From positions 1 through 64,000 of the forward strand of contig NZ_JAOCKJ010000010.1 in NCBI RefSeq assembly GCF_029844725.1: DNA of 64,000 nt, in the 5' to 3' direction. This document shows positions 46,583-55,528 of the stretch, piece by piece (position 1 is the stretch's first letter; the number at the start of each line of letters is the position of its first letter). The notes beneath the pieces are model-generated. The model ran no database searches and was not told where the DNA came from. It saw only the letters and a list, made by a program, of their open reading frames with translations. A program made the position numbers and the translations under genes. The DNA comes from Pantoea sp. GD03673. Its GTDB lineage: Bacteria; Pseudomonadota; Gammaproteobacteria; Enterobacterales; Enterobacteriaceae.

Positions 46583-47995
46583 TCAGTCAGTGAGGGAGCC
46601 GGGACATCGCTCGCTGAGGGGCTGCGGCGGGGCGGCAAGCAGCTGCCGTGCTACGGACTCAGCGTGTTCCGCCACCTGCGGCAATCCCATGAGTTCGCCA
46701 AAGCGACCCCGTGCAGCAGGTCCGGCTACATAGAGATGGGGATTAGCCTTACCCTGCGCATTCAGCGTCTGAGACAGCGCGTTTACATGGATCCCCAGCG
46801 CCAGCGGATCAGGCGCAATCAGGCCGTCGCCGTGCAGCTGACGCAGCAGCGCATTACTGTTAAGCAGGGCATTGTGTGCTGGCCCGGTCGTGACAATCAC
46901 TTTATCCACCACCCGACTTTCCGTTTGCGCGCCCCGCAAACGCAGTGTCAGCAGGATTGTTTTATCTGGCGCTTCAGCGGTGATCAGACGTGCCGCCAGC
47001 AGCGAGAGCTGTCCGCTCGCCTGCTGCTGGCTGAGAATCTGGCTGACCTGCGGGGCGATCCGGTAACGATGAACATCCCACCAGGGACGAAGGTGGTGCA
47101 GAAAACGCTGCTGTTCATGCAGGGAGAGGCTCTGCCAGATGTGCTGACCGTTGCGGCGGATATCATCCAGCACACATTGCCAGGGCAGATTCAGCGCTGC
47201 TGCCTGCCTGACCTCCTGACGCACCCGATGCAGCCAGCCGCGTGCGGTAGCGGGCTGTGGCTGACCGTAATCGAGGGCACAGGTCTCATTGCTACCGCTA
47301 AGGTTGGCACGCGGCAACTGGCCACGACGGGAGAAGACGGTAATCTTTCCGCGGTGCTGCTGGCGATGCAGCGACGCCACGACGTCGGACATGGTCAGCC
47401 CTGAACCGACAATGGCAACCCGATCGTCAGGGGCGACCTGTGCCAGCGCATCATTCTGCCAGGGATTGGCAATCAGCCCCGGATGCCCCTGTAGTGGCTT
47501 CAGCAAAGCAGGCAGATCCGGTGGCGGATGGCTGATCGCCAGCACCACCTGGTCGGCATGAATGTGCTGCCCGGTGGTCGTGCTCACCACACCCTCCTTA
47601 AAGGCCACGGCACTGTCACGCAGATGACGCAGTTTTACCGGCGAGTGCTGCTGCTGATGCACAAACTGCGCATTGACCCAGCGACCAAACGCAGCGCGCT
47701 GCGGGTAAGCATTGCCGTCACGCCACAATGCTGCCGGATCGGCGCTGAAGTCGGACGAGGCGCGATAATCGCGATCAAATAGCCCCTCTTCATCACCCGC
47801 CAGCTGCATTCTGTCGGCGGGCACGTTGATGCGATGAGCCGGATCGGTGGTGCCGTATGCCACACCCTGAGCCAGCTGCGCCCGGGGTTCAATCACCGTC
47901 ACCGCTAATCCCGTCTCACCCAGCCGGGCCAGATGGATCGCCAGCGCGGTGCCGGTGAACCCACCGCCGATAATGACAATCTGCTGTTGTGACAT
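46583..47995 (-). CDS. FAD/NAD(P)-binding protein
   Basis: 470 residues. The N-terminus is an FAD Rossmann motif (IVIIGGGFTGTALAIHLARLG), a second dinucleotide motif lies mid-protein (VAIVGSGLTMSDVV), and the C-terminus carries the flavin-closing segment (HLYVAGPAARGRFGEL). This fits the PF13454 FAD-NAD(P)-binding group (HpaM/YdhS-like), usually found with flavin monooxygenases and siderophore or sulfur loci; the reaction is unknown. It may reduce FMN or oxidise an intermediate for the SsuD and LLM enzymes on either side, but a typical flavin reductase it is not. It starts 17 bases after ssuD ends and is almost certainly in the same transcript. Confidence 0.85.
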   Translation of the reverse strand: MSQQQIVIIGGGFTGTALAIHLARLGETGLAVTVIEPRAQLAQGVAYGTTDPAHRINVPADRMQLAGDEEGLFDRDYRASSDFSADPAALWRDGNAYPQRAAFGRWVNAQFVHQQQHSPVKLRHLRDSAVAFKEGVVSTTTGQHIHADQVVLAISHPPPDLPALLKPLQGHPGLIANPWQNDALAQVAPDDRVAIVGSGLTMSDVVASLHRQQHRGKITVFSRRGQLPRANLSGSNETCALDYGQPQPATARGWLHRVRQEVRQAAALNLPWQCVLDDIRRNGQHIWQSLSLHEQQRFLHHLRPWWDVHRYRIAPQVSQILSQQQASGQLSLLAARLITAEAPDKTILLTLRLRGAQTESRVVDKVIVTTGPAHNALLNSNALLRQLHGDGLIAPDPLALGIHVNALSQTLNAQGKANPHLYVAGPAARGRFGELMGLPQVAEHAESVARQLLAAPPQPLSERCPGSLTD

Positions 47996-48012
47996 AAGCG
48001 AGCCTTTTTCTG

Positions 48013-49185
48013 TTAACTGGCGCTGGTCTGTTTAACCGGACGACGGTCGCCGCCAATGGTTTCACCAAACGGGCCGGTGTTTACGCTGCGCTGTTTCTTT
48101 TCAGCGTTGGCGGCGAGCGGTAACAGTGGCATCACCAGGTCAGCAAAGCGATGCGCCTCCTCAAGATGCGGATAGCCGGAGAAAATAAAATTCTCAATGC
48201 CCAGTGCCTGATACTCCCGGATGCGATCGGCGACCTGCTGCGGACTGCCGACCAGTGCAGTGCCTGCGCCGCCACGCACCAGGCCGACACCCGCCCAGAG
48301 ATTAGGCCCGATACGCAGACTTTCTCGCGAGCCCTGATGCAGCGCGCTCATCCGCGCCTGTCCGGTCGAGTCCATGCGGGCAAAGATCTTCTGCGCGGCG
48401 GCAATAGTTTCTTCATCCAGATGAGAAATCAGCCGATCGGCGGCTGCCCAGGCTTCCTCTTCCGTTTCACGGACAATGACGTGCAACCGGATACCATAAG
48501 AGAGCGTACGCCCTTTTTCCTGCGCCCGCTGCCGCACCACCGCCAGTTTTTCTGCAACCTGTTCAACCGGTTCACCCCAGGTCAGATAGGTGTCGATCTG
48601 GTTCGCCGCAACATCAATAGCCGCATCAGACGAACCGCCAAAATAGAGCGGCGGGCCATTTTCCTGCACCGGCGGGAAGAGGATTTCAGCCCCTTCTACG
48701 CGGATATGCTCGCCGTCAAAGTCTACCTTCTCGCCTTTAAGCAGGCGGGAGTAAACCTCAAGGAACTCTTTCGTCACCTGATAGCGCTCTTCATGATTCA
48801 GGAAGATACCGTCCCCTTTGTTCTCCACCGGATCGCCACCCGTGACCACGTTAATCAGCAACCGGCCGCCAGAGAGCCGATCCAGCGTCGCGGCCATACG
48901 CGCCGCCAGGCTGGGCGGTTGCAGGCCCGGCCGTACGGCCACTAAATAGCGCAGTTTTTTGGTGATCGGCGCCAGTGCCGAAGCCACCAGCCATGAATCT
49001 TCACAGCTTTTACCGGTCGGGATTAATACACCGTAGTAGCCCAGATTATCTGCCGCCAGCGCAACCTGCTGTAAATACGGTAAATCGACCGCTCTGCCAC
49101 CTTCAGTGGTACCCAGATAGCGCCCGTCACCGTGGGTGGGCAGAAACCAGAAGAGGTTGAGGTTTTCCTGTGTCGCCTGTCGCAT
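48013..49185 (-). CDS. ssuD: FMNH2-dependent alkanesulfonate monooxygenase SsuD
   Basis: 390 residues, full-length Ssu[59 protein letters not shown] and FGGSSDAA all match the sulfonate monooxygenase family. It uses FMNH2 and O2 to split alkanesulfonates into an aldehyde and sulfite, supplying sulfur when sulfate is short. The active-site Cys of SsuD (in GKSCEDSW) is kept. Its usual companions ssuE, ssuC and ssuB are missing from this cluster and would have to be chromosomal. A sigma-54 -24/-12 promoter lies 70 bases upstream, facing this gene, opposite the sigma-54 activator gene. The last 30 residues ([12 protein letters not shown]) are an extra tail common in Pantoea-like SsuD. Confidence 0.94.
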   Translation of the reverse strand: MRQATQENLNLFWFLPTHGDGRYLGTTEGGRAVDLPYLQQVALAADNLGYYGVLIPTGKSCEDSWLVASALAPITKKLRYLVAVRPGLQPPSLAARMAATLDRLSGGRLLINVVTGGDPVENKGDGIFLNHEERYQVTKEFLEVYSRLLKGEKVDFDGEHIRVEGAEILFPPVQENGPPLYFGGSSDAAIDVAANQIDTYLTWGEPVEQVAEKLAVVRQRAQEKGRTLSYGIRLHVIVRETEEEAWAAADRLISHLDEETIAAAQKIFARMDSTGQARMSALHQGSRESLRIGPNLWAGVGLVRGGAGTALVGSPQQVADRIREYQALGIENFIFSGYPHLEEAHRFADLVMPLLPLAANAEKKQRSVNTGPFGETIGGDRRPVKQTSAS

Positions 49186-49254
49186 TAGCAGATTCCTTTA
49201 TAACGATATTAAAATTTAACACATGGGGTTAATCCCTTTGGTTATATAGCTATT

Positions 49255-49270
49255 AGCAGGATGCGTGCCA
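49255..49270 (-). promoter_or_regulatory. Sigma-54 (-24/-12) promoter of the ssuD cluster
   Basis: On the minus strand: TGGCACGCATCCTGCT. The consensus is TGGCACG-N4-TTGCW; only the first T of TTGC differs (C). GG and GC are separated by exactly ten bases. The transcript would start near 49244, about 60 bases upstream of the ssuD ATG. It lies 190 bases from the start of the divergently oriented sigma-54 activator, so the activator is the obvious driver. Upstream activator sites would lie toward 49300-49450; no dyad there stood out clearly. Confidence 0.87.
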
Positions 49271-49459
49271 GCACGGAGACAGATTTTTATTATTAAAATT
49301 CAAAGAGATAAACCAGGCCTGGCTGAATCCGCTTTGCTGCATTCGCAACAGCGCCGGTGACAGCCTGCTGCATTAGCAACAATCTGGCGCGTTTCGCCTC
49401 TCGTTTCGGCGTCTGCAGCGCGGTATGGTCATTACTCCTCTGGTCACCCGGTAAACGAG

Positions 49460-51349
49460 ATGCAGATTTCCAGCCCTGAATTAATTGACCCCGCATCACG
49501 CGCGTTTAAAAGCGTGCTGGATCAGCTCGCGCCCACCGATGCAACCGTGTTGATCATCGGTGAAACCGGCACCGGCAAAGAGGTGATGGCGCGCTACCTG
49601 CATCATCACAGCGCCCGCAGCCGGCAACCTTTTCTGGCGGTTAACTGCGGCGCACTCACTGAAAGCCTGGCGGAGTCAGAGCTGTTTGGTCATGAGAAAG
49701 GCGCGTTTACCGGTGCCCAGGACCGCCATCGCGGCTGGTTTGAAGCGGCAGAGGGCGGCACGCTGCTGCTGGACGAAGTGGGTGAACTGAGTCTGTCGCT
49801 GCAGGTGAAGCTGCTGCGCGTGCTTCAGGAGCGCGAAATCACCCGCGTAGGCTCGTCCAGGGCAGTGAAGGTGAATGTGCGGGTCATTGCGGCGACCAAC
49901 CGGGATCTGGCCGTGGCGATTCGTGAACGGCGATTCCGGGAAGATCTCTATTACCGTCTGAATGTGGCCAGCGTCACGCTGCCGCCGCTGCGCCAGCGCT
50001 GCGAAGATATCCCGGTGCTGGCCAGTCACTTTTTGCAGCTCTATGCGCGTCGTCTGGGTCGTCCTCAGCTACGCCTCAGTGATGAGGCTATAACGGCGCT
50101 GATGGATTACAGCTGGCCGGGCAATATCCGTGAACTGGAGAACACGCTGCACAACGCGGTGCTGCTCAGCAAAACGTCACTGGTTACGCCACAGCAGCTG
50201 CGGCTTACGCCTCTGATGGGAAGCGACCTGCCACAGGGAGAGGAGGCGCTGGATCAGTTTTTGCGCCAGCAGATGCAGCAGAGTGACGCACCGCTCTATC
50301 CCAGGGTGATTGCCGGGCTGGTGAAAAATGCGCTGGAACTTACCCAGGGTAATCAGTTACAGGCAGCCGCGCTGCTGGGCATCAGCCGGCATACGCTGCG
50401 CACACAGCTGGGGCATCTGGGGGTGATCAAACCGCGCCGTGGTGCAGTGCGTCAGGGCGACATCGCACGGCGTCCGCAGCCTGAAAGGGAGCGGGAACTG
50501 CGTATCGGGTATCAGAAATTTGGCAACCTCGGCATCCTGAAAGCACGCCAGTCGCTGGAAAAACAGCTGGCCGGGCAGGGCGTCAGCGTCATGTGGAGTG
50601 AGTTTCCTGCAGGTCCGCAGCTTCTGCATGCGCTAAGCCATAAGGAGATCGATTTCGGGACCACCGGTGAAGTCCCGCCGTTGTTTGCGCAGGCCAGTAA
50701 CTGCCCGATGGTCTATGTTGCCTGGGAGCCTGCCGCCCCACAGAGCGTGGCGCTGCTGGTTCCGAACAGCAGTCCGGTTCAGCAGACTGGCGATCTCAGA
50801 GGCAAACGTATCGCGGTAAACCGTGGCTCCAACGTGCACTATCTGTTGTTGCAGATACTGGATGAGGCGGGTTTAGCGCTGGATGATGTGCGCATCGTTT
50901 ATGCGCCACCCAAATATCCGCTGACGCCCAGCGATCTCAACGCGGTGGATGCCTGGATGATGTGGGATCCGCTGCTCAGCGAGGCGGAGAACAGCGGACA
51001 GTTCAGGGTCATCGCGGATGGCACCGGCCGGGTCAATAACCATCAGTTTTACCTGGCTGAGCGCGGATTTGCGGCGCACAGCGGCGATCTGTTGCAGGTT
51101 TTGCTCACCGCGCTGGAGCAGACCGGCCGCTACATTGATGCGCATCGCGCTGAAGCGGCCGGGCTGCTCGCCACCGAACTTGGCATCTCTGCAACCTCAC
51201 TGATGCATGCCTTAGCCCGGCGCAGCCACCAGACTCAGCGTATGGATCTGGCCATCATCCGGGAACAGCAGAGCATCGCAGACCGCTTCTATGCGCTGGG
51301 ATTATTCAGCCGCGCCATCCGGGTGCGCGAATCGGTCTGGCATCCATAG
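49460..51349 (+). CDS. Sigma-54 activator fused to SsuA-like sensor domain
   Basis: 629 residues in one uninterrupted frame. Residues about 5-235 are the AAA+ sigma-54 activator domain: Walker A GETGTGK (34-40), the sigma-54-contacting GAFTGA (81-86), Walker [10 protein letters not shown] (102-110) and SWPGNIREL (218-226). No N-terminal regulatory domain precedes it. A Fis-type helix-turn-helix lies at about 291-322 ([17 protein letters not shown]). The last 280 residues (about 345-629) form a complete SsuA/NMT1-like substrate-binding domain ([68 protein letters not shown]) colinear with the periplasmic SsuA at 51445-52392 but without a signal peptide. A cytoplasmic sulfonate-sensing activator is inferred. 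A sensor placed C-terminal to the HTH is highly unusual. The neighbouring -24/-12 promoter supports its role. Confidence 0.9.
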   Translation: MQISSPELIDPASRAFKSVLDQLAPTDATVLIIGETGTGKEVMARYLHHHSARSRQPFLAVNCGALTESLAESELFGHEKGAFTGAQDRHRGWFEAAEGGTLLLDEVGELSLSLQVKLLRVLQEREITRVGSSRAVKVNVRVIAATNRDLAVAIRERRFREDLYYRLNVASVTLPPLRQRCEDIPVLASHFLQLYARRLGRPQLRLSDEAITALMDYSWPGNIRELENTLHNAVLLSKTSLVTPQQLRLTPLMGSDLPQGEEALDQFLRQQMQQSDAPLYPRVIAGLVKNALELTQGNQLQAAALLGISRHTLRTQLGHLGVIKPRRGAVRQGDIARRPQPERERELRIGYQKFGNLGILKARQSLEKQLAGQGVSVMWSEFPAGPQLLHALSHKEIDFGTTGEVPPLFAQASNCPMVYVAWEPAAPQSVALLVPNSSPVQQTGDLRGKRIAVNRGSNVHYLLLQILDEAGLALDDVRIVYAPPKYPLTPSDLNAVDAWMMWDPLLSEAENSGQFRVIADGTGRVNNHQFYLAERGFAAHSGDLLQVLLTALEQTGRYIDAHRAEAAGLLATELGISATSLMHALARRSHQTQRMDLAIIREQQSIADRFYALGLFSRAIRVRESVWHP

Positions 51350-51444
51350 CGGTTTTTCAGCTAAGCATCGAACTTTTCATCGCTAAGCCCTTCCATCCAC
51401 GTTTGTTATGTTGCGCTGACAACAACCAGACCCAGGAATGAAAG

Positions 51445-52392
51445 ATGAAAAGAGTTTTACTCAGCGCATTAATTATTGCCGCCCAGACGGGCTTAGCTTT
51501 CAACACCCAGGCAGCAGAGAAGCCCGAGACGGTGAACATCGGTTTTCAGAAAGCGAATATCTTCGCGCTGCTGAAATATCGCGGCACGCTGGATCAGGAA
51601 TTTAAAAAACAGGGGATTGCGGTTCACTGGATTGAGTTTCCCGCCGGACCGCAGATGCTGGAAGGCTTAAATATCGGCAGTATCGATCTGGCCGCTACCG
51701 GTGACGCGCCACCAACGTTCGCGCAGGCTGCCGGGGCCGATCTGGTCTATCTGGCACACTCGCCAGCCAACCCTAAAACCGAAGCGATTGTGGTGCCCGC
51801 TGACTCTCCGGTCAAAAGCGTGGCAGATCTCAAAGGCAGGCGTGTGGCGCTGAATAAAGGCTCTGACGTTAACTATCTGCTGGTCACCGCGCTGGAGCAG
51901 GCTGGGCTGAGCTATAAAGACATTACGCCGGTCTATCTGCCACCTGCTGATGCACGCGCCGCTTTCCAGCGTGGCGCAGTCGATGCCTGGGTCATCTGGG
52001 ACCCCTATTACGCAGAAGTGGAAACTAACGCTCATGCGCGGCTGATTAAAAATGCCGAAGGGCTGGTGCCGCACTACACCTTCTATCTTGCCAGCCGTAA
52101 GTTCGCGGAAACCTATCCACAAATCGCCAGCCAGGTGGTGGATGAACTGGGTTCACTCAGCACCTGGGCTAATCAGCATCAGGAAGAGGCGGCAAAAATC
52201 ATGTCCACCTCAACCGGTCTGCCGCAGCCTGTCTGGCAGCGGGCGCTCGCAAGAATGCCTTATGGCGCAGAGCGGATGACGCCTGAAGTCTTCACCCAGC
52301 AGCAGGCGCTGGCGGATAAGTTTACCGGGATTGGTCTGCTGCCGGTGAAGGTTGATATACGCAGCGCCACGTGGTCACTGGATAAGCAGTAG
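51445..52392 (+). CDS. ssuA: Aliphatic sulfonate-binding periplasmic protein SsuA
   Basis: 315 residues. A signal peptide (MKRVLLSALIIAAQTGLAFNTQAA, cut after about residue 24) precedes a full SsuA-type binding protein: VNIGFQKANIFALLKYRG, IEFPAGPQMLEGLNIGSIDLAATGD, LKGRRVALNKGSDVNYLLV, GAVDAWVIWDPY. It would deliver sulfonates to the SsuBC ABC transporter. The genes for SsuB and SsuC are absent: the next gene is an unrelated dehydrogenase, so it is an orphan that must use a chromosomal transporter. It starts 95 bases after the sigma-54 activator and is most probably read through from it; no -24/-12 site was seen in front. The preceding activator contains a paralogous copy of this domain. Confidence 0.94.
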   Translation: MKRVLLSALIIAAQTGLAFNTQAAEKPETVNIGFQKANIFALLKYRGTLDQEFKKQGIAVHWIEFPAGPQMLEGLNIGSIDLAATGDAPPTFAQAAGADLVYLAHSPANPKTEAIVVPADSPVKSVADLKGRRVALNKGSDVNYLLVTALEQAGLSYKDITPVYLPPADARAAFQRGAVDAWVIWDPYYAEVETNAHARLIKNAEGLVPHYTFYLASRKFAETYPQIASQVVDELGSLSTWANQHQEEAAKIMSTSTGLPQPVWQRALARMPYGAERMTPEVFTQQQALADKFTGIGLLPVKVDIRSATWSLDKQ

Positions 52393-52734
52393 GGAATATA
52401 CGGGGGGTGACAGGATGAACCCCGCCTGGTATTTACCAGGTACGGAGGCCGGGCGTCCCGCAAACTGCTGCCAGGCAGGAAAATTGATGCGTGGCACCCG
52501 GGGGCGGATAAGCAAGACGCCGCGGACTTAAAAACCGGGCTTTAGCGAAGCGGTGCCTATATTTCAAAGAGTTACACCATATTTATTTCACCAGACTGCT
52601 CCATAAGCTGTTCTACACTTACACCTTCAGTCAGGACGTTTGATTGAAAAAGCAGCATCACGAAGAGGGCGGCGACAGCAATGCATTATGCTGTCGCCCC
52701 CCTCAAAACTGATCATGCACGTGAGGAGAACATT
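52393..52734. other. Intergenic, ssuA to formaldehyde dehydrogenase
   Basis: About 340 bases. A GC-rich segment (52400-52510) with several imperfect dyads follows ssuA and may terminate transcription, although no T run follows. No gene was recognised; the AT-rich part from 52550 probably carries the promoter of the next gene. Confidence 0.45.
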
Positions 52735-53868
52735 ATGAAAGCAGTTGTCTATAACGGACCTTTTGACGTTTCCGTCAAAGACGTTCCGGATCCCAAAATT
52801 GTTCGCCAGACTGATGTCATTGTCCGTATTACCACCACCAATATCTGCGGTTCCGATCTGCATATGTACGAAGGGCGAACCAGCTTCGAGCAGGGTCGCA
52901 TCTTCGGGCATGAAAATCTGGGACAGGTAATTGAGGCCGGCAGCGCGGTTGAGCGCGTTAAAGTCGGCGATTATGTCTGTCTGCCCTTTAATGTCGGCTG
53001 CGGCTTCTGTGAAAATTGCGAGAAAGGGTTAACCGGTTACTGTCTGACAGCCAATCCGGGTGCGGCCGGTGCCGCCTATGGCTTTGCGGAGATGGGTGAA
53101 TGGGATGGCGGACAGGCGGAGCTTCTTCGCGTTCCCTATGCTGATTTTAACTGTCTGGTTCTGCCGCCCGATGCGGTTGAAAAAGAGGAGGACTACGTTT
53201 TACTTTCCGACATCTTCCCCACCGGCTGGCATGCCACTGAACTGGCAGGATTACGCCCTGGCGAGAGTGTTGCCATTTACGGCGCTGGCCCGGTCGGCTT
53301 AATGGCAGCGCACTCGGCCATGATTAAAGGCGCATCACAGGTCTTTGTGGTCGATACCCATCCGGACAGGCTGGCGTTAGCCGAACAGCTTGGTGCAGTG
53401 GCAATCAACGGTGTGGGTGACGATGCGGTCAATAAAATCCTCGAATTAACCGACGGACGCGGTACGGACTGCGGGTGCGAATGCGTGGGTTATCAATGCT
53501 GCAATAAACATGGCCACGAGGATAACTCCGCCACGCTGAATAGCCTTGTCGCGTCAACCAAAGCCACAGGCGGCATTGGTACGGTAGGCGTTTTTGTTCC
53601 ACAGGATCCCGGCGGGGCGACCGACCTGGCGAAAGAGGGTAAAGTACCTTTCGATTTTGGTACTTTCTGGTTTAAAGGGCAGTCAATGAAGACCGGCCAG
53701 TGTAACGTGAAAGCCTACAACCGCCAGCTCGCAAGGCTTATCCATCAGGGCAGAGCCAATCCCGCGCAGATTATCTCGCATCGTCTTGCACTCTCAGACG
53801 CACCCGAAGGCTATAAGCATTTTGATGACCGGGATAATGGCTGGACAAAAGTCATCCTGAAACCCTGA
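52735..53868 (+). CDS. Glutathione-independent formaldehyde dehydrogenase
   Basis: 377 residues, a zinc-dependent medium-chain dehydrogenase close to the Pseudomonas putida FdhA type. The catalytic-zinc Cys (NICGSDLH), the GHE motif (FGHENLG), the structural-zinc CGFCENCEKGLTGYC set, the GAGPVGLMAA Rossmann loop and the special insertion with GCECVGYQCCNKHGHE are all present. The enzyme oxidises formaldehyde to formate with tightly bound NAD. The ATG at 52735 has GAGGAGAA at nine bases, fixing the start; the frame is open 18 codons further upstream. Placed next to a sulfonate-degradation locus, it might remove formaldehyde from methanesulfonate or dimethylsulfone; this link is inference. Confidence 0.9.
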   Translation: MKAVVYNGPFDVSVKDVPDPKIVRQTDVIVRITTTNICGSDLHMYEGRTSFEQGRIFGHENLGQVIEAGSAVERVKVGDYVCLPFNVGCGFCENCEKGLTGYCLTANPGAAGAAYGFAEMGEWDGGQAELLRVPYADFNCLVLPPDAVEKEEDYVLLSDIFPTGWHATELAGLRPGESVAIYGAGPVGLMAAHSAMIKGASQVFVVDTHPDRLALAEQLGAVAINGVGDDAVNKILELTDGRGTDCGCECVGYQCCNKHGHEDNSATLNSLVASTKATGGIGTVGVFVPQDPGGATDLAKEGKVPFDFGTFWFKGQSMKTGQCNVKAYNRQLARLIHQGRANPAQIISHRLALSDAPEGYKHFDDRDNGWTKVILKP

Positions 53869-54077
53869 AGGATAACTCAGAACACCTGAGACACATTCAG
53901 GCGGTGGAAAGAAGGAGAACAAAAACTGCCTGTCTGTGGTTTGATGCATGATATCGGATGACATAACCTTGCCGAAGCTACAGGGTGTCGCGCAAGTCAT
54001 ATTCAGCAGCGCTTCCTTAACTGAACTGGCGCTTTCCGTTCTGGATAAACCGGGTTCTGTCAGTACGCCAGGACTGG

Positions 54078-54116
54078 TTAACAGGTCTTCATCCTGATAC
54101 TATAAAGACCTGTTAA
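54078..54116. promoter_or_regulatory. Operator of toxin-antitoxin operon
   Basis: Perfect 12-bp inverted repeat TTAACAGGTCTT / AAGACCTGTTAA (54078-54089 with 54105-54116), 15-base centre that includes ACTATA-like -10 bases. It lies 18 bases before the antitoxin start, where autoregulating Phd/RelE-type antitoxin complexes bind. Confidence 0.8.
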
Positions 54117-54133
54117 GCAGTCCTGGAGGCCCT

Positions 54134-54385
54134 GTGCCACACATCATTTTAAGCGATACCAGTGCCAGCGTCAGTGAACTGAAAAAAAACCCGATGGCCA
54201 CTGTCAATGCCGGGGACGGTTATCCCGTCGCTATTCTCAACCGCAACCAGCCTGCATTTTATTGCGTACCAGCTGAGCTTTATGAACAGATGCTTGATGC
54301 TCTTGACGATCAGGAACTGGTTAAGCTGGTCCACGAACGCAGCAAGCAGCCTCTGCTTGATGTCGATCTGGATGCGCTTTTGTGA
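54134..54385 (+). CDS. Phd/YefM-type antitoxin (StbD-like)
   Basis: 83 residues starting at GTG with GGAGGC upstream. It has the Phd/YefM antitoxin pattern: an N-terminal beta-strand and ribbon (IILSDTSASVSELKKNPMATV, NAGDGYPVAILNRNQPAFYCV) for DNA binding, then a helix (LYEQMLDALDDQEL) and an acidic C-terminal toxin-wrapping tail (LDVDLDALL). It is StbD-like, first known from plasmid R485 stabilisation. It neutralises the toxin encoded downstream and represses the operon through the inverted repeat at 54078. The stop overlaps the toxin start by four bases (GTGA). Confidence 0.92.
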   Translation: MPHIILSDTSASVSELKKNPMATVNAGDGYPVAILNRNQPAFYCVPAELYEQMLDALDDQELVKLVHERSKQPLLDVDLDALL

Positions 54386-54669
54386 GTTATACGGTCAAAT
54401 TCAGAGAAGAGGCTTTTAAAGAATGGCAGAAGCTGGACAAATCTCTCCAGCAACAGTTTGCTAAAAAGCTGAAGAAATGTTGTGACAATCCCCATATCCC
54501 CTCGGCAAAACTACGTGGGATCAAAGACTGTTACAAAATCAAACTTCTGGCGTCCGGTTTTCGGCTGGTTTATCAGGTGATCGACGATCAACTGATCATT
54601 GCCGTTGTGGCTGTCGGTAAACGTGAGCGCAGCGATGTTTATCATCTTGCCAGTGAAAGGATGCGGTAG
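54382..54669 (+). CDS. RelE/ParE-family toxin (StbE-like)
   Basis: 95 residues, starting at GTG that overlaps the antitoxin stop. The RelE fold is visible: VKFREEAFKEWQKLDKSLQQQFAKKLKKC helix pair, then the beta sheet YKIKLLASGFRLVYQV, LIIAVVAVGKRERSDVY with the basic residues (R in GFRLVYQV, K and R in VGKRER) used for mRNA cleavage on the ribosome. It is the StbE/RelE type. With the antitoxin it forms an addiction module that helps retain the plasmid. The ribosome site is in the antitoxin end. Confidence 0.93.
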   Translation: MSYTVKFREEAFKEWQKLDKSLQQQFAKKLKKCCDNPHIPSAKLRGIKDCYKIKLLASGFRLVYQVIDDQLIIAVVAVGKRERSDVYHLASERMR

Positions 54670-54801
54670 AGAGGCGGGGTTTGGTAATGCATGCATATTG
54701 AAGAAAGATTCTGCTAAAATGCGGCAACATGCGGTTAATGAGGATGATTTACCGGAGGCGCTGATTGATTTACAGGCAGGAAGCCAGGAGATATTTGGTA
54801 A

Positions 54802-55245
54802 TTAATCCGGTATTGAGCAGATATCAGGAATATTTGAGGGATAAACAACGTCGTCAGTATTTCGGAGTTCATTAAGATCCCACCAGTGATAATTATTAAT
54901 GACTGATTTTTCATTTTCGGTCCATCCGCTGGTACTGATATCTTCATCGCCTATTTTAATTAAATAAAATCGCTCATGTGCCAGAACCACCTCACCGCTG
55001 GGCAGAGTCATTTCAAAAGTTCTCTCCGTTAACGACTGGCCTACATCGTTAACATAAATACCTGTTTCTTCTCTAAGTTCCCGGATAGCTGCCTGCTCAA
55101 AAGTCTCTTCTGATTCCACGCCTCCACCGGGAGTTGCCCAGTATACTTTACCTGCCAGCGCATCCTTCTCATGCCTGAACCTGAATAATAAGACCTGATT
55201 GAGGGAGTTCATAATAAGCAAACGTGCAGAATCACGGGTACGCAT
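54802..55245 (-). CDS. Nudix hydrolase
   Basis: 147 residues. The Nudix box (GVESEETFEQAAIRELREE then TGI) fits GX5EX7REUXEEXGU with its metal-binding glutamates, preceded by a YWATPGGGVE strand typical of mutator MutT-like enzymes. The protein begins MRTRDSARLLIMN, matching small Nudix proteins that act on nucleoside diphosphate derivatives or similar pyrophosphates. The exact substrate is unknown. It is convergent with the toxin gene; the terminal codons lie near an AT-rich segment. The ATG at 55245 has a weak TTAT-rich upstream region with no clear ribosome site. Confidence 0.88.
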   Translation of the reverse strand: MRTRDSARLLIMNSLNQVLLFRFRHEKDALAGKVYWATPGGGVESEETFEQAAIRELREETGIYVNDVGQSLTERTFEMTLPSGEVVLAHERFYLIKIGDEDISTSGWTENEKSVINNYHWWDLNELRNTDDVVYPSNIPDICSIPD

Positions 55246-55528
55246 TGGATAATTCCTTATTCATTTCCGATGCAGGTCAGCGTAGCTGATTTTGAGGATA
55301 AAAATAAAACAGAGTCGACGTCAAACATATGTCATTACATAATATCGGACATCTCAGGTTTGCCTGAACCCGGTCACTTCTACCTGGCTTTGACATAAAT
55401 CCCCTGACATCATCTCCAGCTTTCCAGTCTGACACGAAACGTAAGCCCCCAATCTTGAGCAATCGTCCTCAGTGTCCTACCTTCAATCAACCCCATAATG
55501 CTATACCATCAAGCCAACCGGAGTCACG

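Noticed and set aside
51350..51444. A possible sigma-54 promoter in front of ssuA (TGGCATCCATAGCGG)
   Set aside because: GG to GC distance is eight bases instead of ten; not a valid -24/-12 element.
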